Of a stretch of DNA of 64,000 nt, positions 60,701-64,000 are shown one piece after another (position 1 is the stretch's first letter; each line of letters starts with the position of its first letter). The notes beneath the pieces are model-generated. The model ran no database searches. It had not been told where the DNA came from and saw only the letters and a list, made by a program, of their open reading frames with translations. The stretch is taken from the NCBI GenBank assembly GCA_913056365.1, contig CAJXLT010000012.1, forward strand, positions 42,779-106,778, written 5' to 3'. Source of the stretch: an uncultured Paenibacillaceae bacterium (GTDB lineage: Bacteria > Bacillota > Bacilli > Paenibacillales > K13). A program made the translations under genes and the position numbers.

Positions 60701-63493
60701 ACGATTCATGATGCTGGCGTCATTAGAACGTACAATGGATCTGTGATAGATAACTGCTGTTATCACCAGTACAACATGGTGACACCGGTTCCCGATGCGG
60801 TCATTTCGGGCGATGGAAAGTTAATACTGGCGAACTATTATGCCAACGTGCTCATCTATGACATGAAAACGTATGCGTTGGAAGCAGATATCCAGACTGG
60901 ATTGGAAGATCCCGAGAGCTATAAGGATTATGAGCGCGATGGTGCTGATAGCATAAGGACCTACTTCGTCAAGCAAATGCATTTGACCGAGGATGGACAT
61001 TTGAAAATCGTCTACCGGACGTATTACGACAATGATGGCGGTTCTTCAGATAGTGAGAGAGTGCATGAAATTCTGCTTACGATCCAAAGCACACCAGGTG
61101 CGGGTCCGACATACAGCTATGGCTACTTGCCACACGACGGACAGGAGATGGAAAACGGAGATATCTCCTTGAAGGTTAAGTTCAAGCGGGACATGTTCAG
61201 TGACTCGGCATCGGCGGGTATTGGATTCCGCTCGCAGGATCATCAGAATATGTATCGTGCGGAGCTGTCTACAGATCGCGTCAGTCTGGTCAAGTATGTA
61301 GATGGGGAAGCGACGATACTGGATAGCTACTCGTATCCGATCCGTGAAGGGCGGACATATAGCTTGCGGGTTCGGGCAAGAGGCGCGCATATGACCGTCT
61401 ATATGGACGGTGTTCCCGTCATCGAGGAATCGGATGATACGTACTCGGCTGGTCAATTCGGCTTATATGCAGAGGTTCCCTATGTGGTGTTGAAGGATCT
61501 TCAAGCAGAATTGTTCGAGCCAAGCGGCTCGGATGTCGAGAATCAGGCGATTGTGAATAGGCCGATTACGTATACGAAATCGTACACTGATCCGGAGAAC
61601 GATCCGCTCATTTCCGATCGAACGACGTGGACGTTCACCAACACGCAGCCGTACAAGTTTCTCGATGCGGGTGACGGTCATTCGGATCAGTCAGGAACGA
61701 ACACGTACAATGGTGTTACGGTTCGCGAGCCGAGTCCAGCGCTGACCAAGGTCGGGGTGTTCAAGGTTGACCTACAGGAGACAGATGATCCGGCACCGGA
61801 TAGTTACACGTATCCGAATGATCGGTATGCGGAATACCGGAAAGAGGCGTTCCCGGCTACGCGCTACATTGTTGTGCATCGCCAGCCGGTAACCGCATTT
61901 ACCGTATCGGAGTCATCGTCAGATCACACGATTGTATGGAACGATACGAGCTATGATCCGGATCGCTGGTTAAGCGCGACCCGCTACAGCACAGAAGCAA
62001 CAGGAATCAACTACCGCGCGACGCGCGGCATTACAGAGAGACGTTATTACTACAAGACGCCGAGTGGACAGATCGTCTATTCCAAGCTTGTAACACCGCG
62101 TGAAATCGGTGTGTACACCGTAGGGCTGGCGGTCAAGGACGAATACGGTGCATGGAGTGACTGGGCAACTCAGGATGTTGCAGTGACGACGCTGCCAGCA
62201 CCGGACGAACCGCCACAAGCCGGCTTCACGGTCAGCACGGCGAACACGTATCGCGGTGTTAACGTGAGTATTCGATCAACGGCTACGGACAAGGAAGATG
62301 GTGCAGCTGCGAACCTAGCGCATGCCTATTACATCCGCAATCTCGACACTGGCGACATTGAGAGCTTACAGAGTACGCATCGCGGCACGTGGACGAAGCG
62401 CTTCTCTTCGCTTGGACGCATGCAGATTCGGCAGGTCGTCACCGATTCTGTAGGGCAGACCGATCAGGCGATGCGGACGGTGACGGTCATTAACCGAACG
62501 CCGACGGTCAACGTGACGAAGCCATCGAGCACCAACTCGGCAAATCCAACCGAACTGGAAGAGCTGCGACCGACCTTGCGCTTCAGCTATAGCGATGCGG
62601 ACGGCGATGAACAGGAGCGCTTCCAGCTGCGGATAAGCCGATATGACGGCTCGCTTGTCCTTGATTCCGGCGAGGTTTCGTCTGCTGCACGCCAGTGGAC
62701 GCCGACTAGTGACTTGCCGGAAGGTGCACAGCTGCAAGTGCGTGTACGCGTGCATGACGGTTACGCATGGAGTGCCTACAGCACACCGAAGTACATGGTC
62801 ATCGAGACGAACAAGCCGCCGACAGCAGCCTTTGATTGGGAGCCTAAGCCAGTGTGGGAAGGAGATACGGTGACGCTGCTCGATCAGTCGACCGATCCGG
62901 ACGGTGACGTGTTAACACGACAATGGCAATTGACGGCACCGGACGGCACTGTTCAGACGTACGGCAATATAGAGGTGATCGTGCGGACGTTCATCTTGCC
63001 CGGTACGTATCAGGTGGCGTTGACAGTGTCTGACGGTGAGGAGTCGGACCGAATGGAGCGGACGATACAGGCACAGCCGTTGACGTTGGAAGCGCAGGTG
63101 AATCATACGCCGAATTGGCTTGCGGCGCATGAACGGATGGAGCATGAGACCGAGACGCCGCCGAAGGATTTCTACTCTGGGGAGAAGTGGCTGCTTGCAG
63201 CGGCAAGCTCACCGTACTCAGTAGATCGAGTATGGGCGACATTCTCAGGAGAAGGGCGCGATGGGCGAACGATCTCGCTGGACGTTCGCTTGGAGGAGGA
63301 CGGCGCGCCAGACCGATTCACCGGCGAGATGTACGATGAGCGGATGAGCTCAGTGACAGAAGGGTTGCCGTCTGACTTGTATGAGGTCGTCTTCCGCATT
63401 CGTTACGACAACGGGGTAGAGAAGGAAGCGATCGTCCCGCTGCGCATCATCGGCAGTGTGTACAGCGTGGGCGGGGTGTTCCGCCGCAGGTAG
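57788..63493 (+). CDS. Giant PKD-repeat surface protein (probable rear half of the SLH gene)
   Basis: The frame is open from 57671; the first ATG is 57788, with no ribosome binding site. From 57788 it encodes 1901 residues without a signal peptide. Visible parts: PKD/cadherin-like repeats in the first ~600 residues (YDPDGDPIRYTWDF, SPDGDEIVEHTTKI), an AT-richer central part (~670-950), a beta-propeller-like region (~815-1100, GNGTELWRF, NNLTGSVIQTYEN, VPDAVISGDGKLILANYYAN), a concanavalin/LamG-like domain (~1110-1240, MYRAELSTDRVSLVKYVDG, HMTVYMDGVPVIEE) and further PKD-type modules (PPTAAFDWEPKP ... STDPDGDVLTRQWQL, ~1675-1765). With SLH in front it would be a wall-anchored adhesin or glycan-binding protein. 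As it stands it would not be exported. Confidence 0.8.
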   Translation: MPMGAPSWLRDGSGRAMSYSKSIEPPTRFYFSKTDATTKSGQWIPTASMVSPSSVTITDATPDMRGVQVITVGKGNPGKGMVKVSKLLNGAQSIYGIDWEEESFTGAEGHNQMRNYYMNVIANWTATTYQYDVSITITYSGDTPPDPDPDPVNITGDFDILPANTINWRDSFQFQPKDIDTDSCEFEYVRFRIERDGDNSYSDRVYSETGKASYTYASYPYNLGIGTHQVSMNIITDCGETGYIQTKPLTVNGPTDNAPPRFKAGFFEGMDYYSFEPIHEIVIGSKVNLRIIEDIRTDPPEPYDPDGDPIRYTWDFAGSDSAWIRSFATSDYYGFDVHDEQYRHLDADELGYHRVQVTGCDPYGGCTSRTVTLNVVPKNPVPIITGPREVVEGRPLPEPFSGTQSYSPVRGRTISNYIWTNKKAVYMTPGQEVITLDVVDNTGLRSLSPASHTLTVKPDLPPVAELQYVDRGVRDTTMTFRDTSYSPDGDEIVEHTTKIVCDRNMNGSFADDTRMTVTRHADGSFFFTPNDVGSCAVEIFLEEDWGKTAQESFPFSVVNLAPEVDFAAFGINPEPPNITVVAPSMQELLQGQASSLAKEEVPTHNYALRNSVNELETRAVGNVQPYRSITAENVNVSETGQIYRSYCGNCGNTGTINGYYFDFSPHNRVDRRIWGGTGSYGNYFYNEEMPYPLEGYYGDQNSLLHKLTDTYRDVVINREDGNIWARVYSWDYLYRLNELNLFTPGEEKSYHRDWYVEVEPYLSVRVEDESDMPAEFEMPPAVMGKREMIIEYVRSPYDDNQSPIYNPPQVDAKSEFVQDYAGNTYKNICEVDTVFSNRIETCELVKVDGNGTELWRFSPEGSSWSTYMEVIYVSSDSSEIIVKRSSSNTTYYLLNNLTGSVIQTYENNTRYLSEHSEYTYSRMDRLHFLGVYDDVVAYIDQEVEMSNPDGNASNTIHEGTWTLKFRNLKSNTIHDAGVIRTYNGSVIDNCCYHQYNMVTPVPDAVISGDGKLILANYYANVLIYDMKTYALEADIQTGLEDPESYKDYERDGADSIRTYFVKQMHLTEDGHLKIVYRTYYDNDGGSSDSERVHEILLTIQSTPGAGPTYSYGYLPHDGQEMENGDISLKVKFKRDMFSDSASAGIGFRSQDHQNMYRAELSTDRVSLVKYVDGEATILDSYSYPIREGRTYSLRVRARGAHMTVYMDGVPVIEESDDTYSAGQFGLYAEVPYVVLKDLQAELFEPSGSDVENQAIVNRPITYTKSYTDPENDPLISDRTTWTFTNTQPYKFLDAGDGHSDQSGTNTYNGVTVREPSPALTKVGVFKVDLQETDDPAPDSYTYPNDRYAEYRKEAFPATRYIVVHRQPVTAFTVSESSSDHTIVWNDTSYDPDRWLSATRYSTEATGINYRATRGITERRYYYKTPSGQIVYSKLVTPREIGVYTVGLAVKDEYGAWSDWATQDVAVTTLPAPDEPPQAGFTVSTANTYRGVNVSIRSTATDKEDGAAANLAHAYYIRNLDTGDIESLQSTHRGTWTKRFSSLGRMQIRQVVTDSVGQTDQAMRTVTVINRTPTVNVTKPSSTNSANPTELEELRPTLRFSYSDADGDEQERFQLRISRYDGSLVLDSGEVSSAARQWTPTSDLPEGAQLQVRVRVHDGYAWSAYSTPKYMVIETNKPPTAAFDWEPKPVWEGDTVTLLDQSTDPDGDVLTRQWQLTAPDGTVQTYGNIEVIVRTFILPGTYQVALTVSDGEESDRMERTIQAQPLTLEAQVNHTPNWLAAHERMEHETETPPKDFYSGEKWLLAAASSPYSVDRVWATFSGEGRDGRTISLDVRLEEDGAPDRFTGEMYDERMSSVTEGLPSDLYEVVFRIRYDNGVEKEAIVPLRIIGSVYSVGGVFRRR

Positions 63494-63527
63494 CGACTTT
63501 CGTGAATAAGGGATAGTAGACCAGACT

Positions 63528-63575
63528 AGAGCTGTTCGTCATCGAGGGGAATGTCGATTGCGGACAGCTCTTTTT
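63528..63575 (+). terminator. Terminator after the PKD gene
   Basis: AGAGCTGT (63528-63535) pairs with ACAGCTCT (63564-63571), extendable by CG/CG, and is followed by TTTT. It lies 35 bases beyond the stop. Confidence 0.75.
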
Positions 63576-63612
63576 GTGTATATTGGCTGGTTTGCCTAGC
63601 CGGATTGATGCA

Positions 63613-63873
63613 TTCTGTCGGTGTAGTCGGATGCCATTGTCGATTGGCACAGTCGGTGATGCAGTCGAGTCTGCGCAATCGGTTTGCATAGTTGGTTGGG
63701 TTGACACGGTTGGATTAGTGAAGTCGATTGCTGCAGTCGATTCGGCGTAATCGGTTCGGCTGACACGGTTGGATTAGTGCAGTCGGTGCCCCAGTTGGTT
63801 GCTGCAGTCGAACGGTACAGTCGATTGGTGCAGTCGGATTGCCCAGTCGATTGGCAGTTGGTGCCCTAGTTGT
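63613..63873. repeat. Degenerate tandem array of 12-17 bp units
   Basis: About seventeen units of the form CAGTCG(A/G)TT-G-x follow each other, for example GCAGTCGATTGGTG and CAGTCGGATTGCC. Some carry the longer CACGGTTGGATTAGTG variant, which occurs twice about 70 bases apart. No frame has a start signal and composition is strongly G/T-biased on the plus strand. The rest of the window (63874-64000) holds no feature that I can support. Confidence 0.7.
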
Positions 63874-64000
63874 GGTGGGATAGCGGGAATTTGCGGACTT
63901 ATGTGACGTTATAGCACCAGACGGTGGTAGTGTCAATAAGTTTGTGTATTCAACTTTAGGTAGGGTACATGGAATTGTATAGTGGTGGGCGTAGCCCAAG

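Noticed and set aside
63613..63873. Considered as a CRISPR array or a coding repeat
   Set aside because: Unit length varies (12-17 bp), there are no spacers, and frames lack start signals.
1..64000. tRNA, rRNA, tmRNA and complete insertion sequences
   Set aside because: No cloverleaf with a TTCGA-type loop, no rRNA core sequence and no transposase or integrase gene was recognised on either strand.

Overview
The window reads as chromosome of a low-to-medium G+C, spore-former-type Firmicute of the Paenibacillaceae (Paenibacillus or a close relative). Supporting signs are strong AGGAGG-type ribosome binding sites with frequent GTG/TTG starts, a SigB/RsbV/RsbW partner-switching locus, a PerR-type box before dps, Bacillus-type LexA boxes before a YolD/Y-family polymerase cassette, an S-layer-homology (SLH) protein, and paired bactofilin/M23 genes. 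No rRNA, tRNA, CRISPR array, insertion sequence or intact prophage was seen.

Layout. 1-1000: poorly coding stretch with a promoter-like site and two weak small genes. 1.0-5.1 kb: a phosphohexomutase homologue with altered active-site motifs, then a flippase-like membrane protein overlapping a GT4 glycosyltransferase. 5.2-8.7 kb: an intergenic repeat, ung, a soluble chemoreceptor, a small minus-strand gene and a CBS protein. 8.9-12.2 kb: a secreted protein, then rsbV-rsbW-sigB-PP2C phosphatase behind a SigB-type promoter. 12.2-17.5 kb: repeat-rich gap, TetM-like GTPase, FGGY kinase, mobA, a DUF1992 protein. 17.6-20.6 kb: moaA-mobB-moeA. 20.6-24.4 kb, minus strand: atypical response regulator, NlpC/P60 hydrolase, bactofilin, M23 protein, TVP38/DedA-like protein. 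24.9-31.1 kb: glutamate synthase gltB-gltD. 31.3-35.0 kb: heterodimeric ABC exporter. 35.1-36.4 kb: repeats, then dps. 36.6-42.2 kb: a VWA lipoprotein, then a two-component system divergent from an ABC-2 transporter. 42.3-43.8 kb: a second bactofilin/M23 pair. 44.1-49.8 kb: cardiolipin synthase, then (minus strand) a c-di-GMP-I riboswitch, a GGDEF-EAL membrane protein and an overlapping solute-binding lipoprotein. 49.8-54.4 kb: a minus-strand, LexA-box-fronted WYL / unknown / Y-family polymerase / YolD cassette, divergent from an SRAP (HMCES-like) gene, then namA. 54.5-57.0 kb: tandem repeats, a second copy of the intergenic repeat, an MFS transporter and a structured RNA region. 57.1-63.5 kb: an SLH protein followed by a giant PKD-type surface protein that looks like the second half of the same gene after a frameshift. 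63.6-63.9 kb: a degenerate short-unit tandem array.

The most notable points are (a) a GGDEF-EAL enzyme behind its own c-di-GMP riboswitch and translationally coupled to an orphan solute-binding lipoprotein; (b) a four-gene mutagenic-repair cassette with two LexA boxes facing an abasic-site-shield gene; (c) two bactofilin-M23 modules sharing a motif in the predicted cytoplasmic tail of the hydrolase; (d) two families of structured intergenic repeats, each present twice; (e) several proteins whose catalytic or phosphoacceptor residues are changed.
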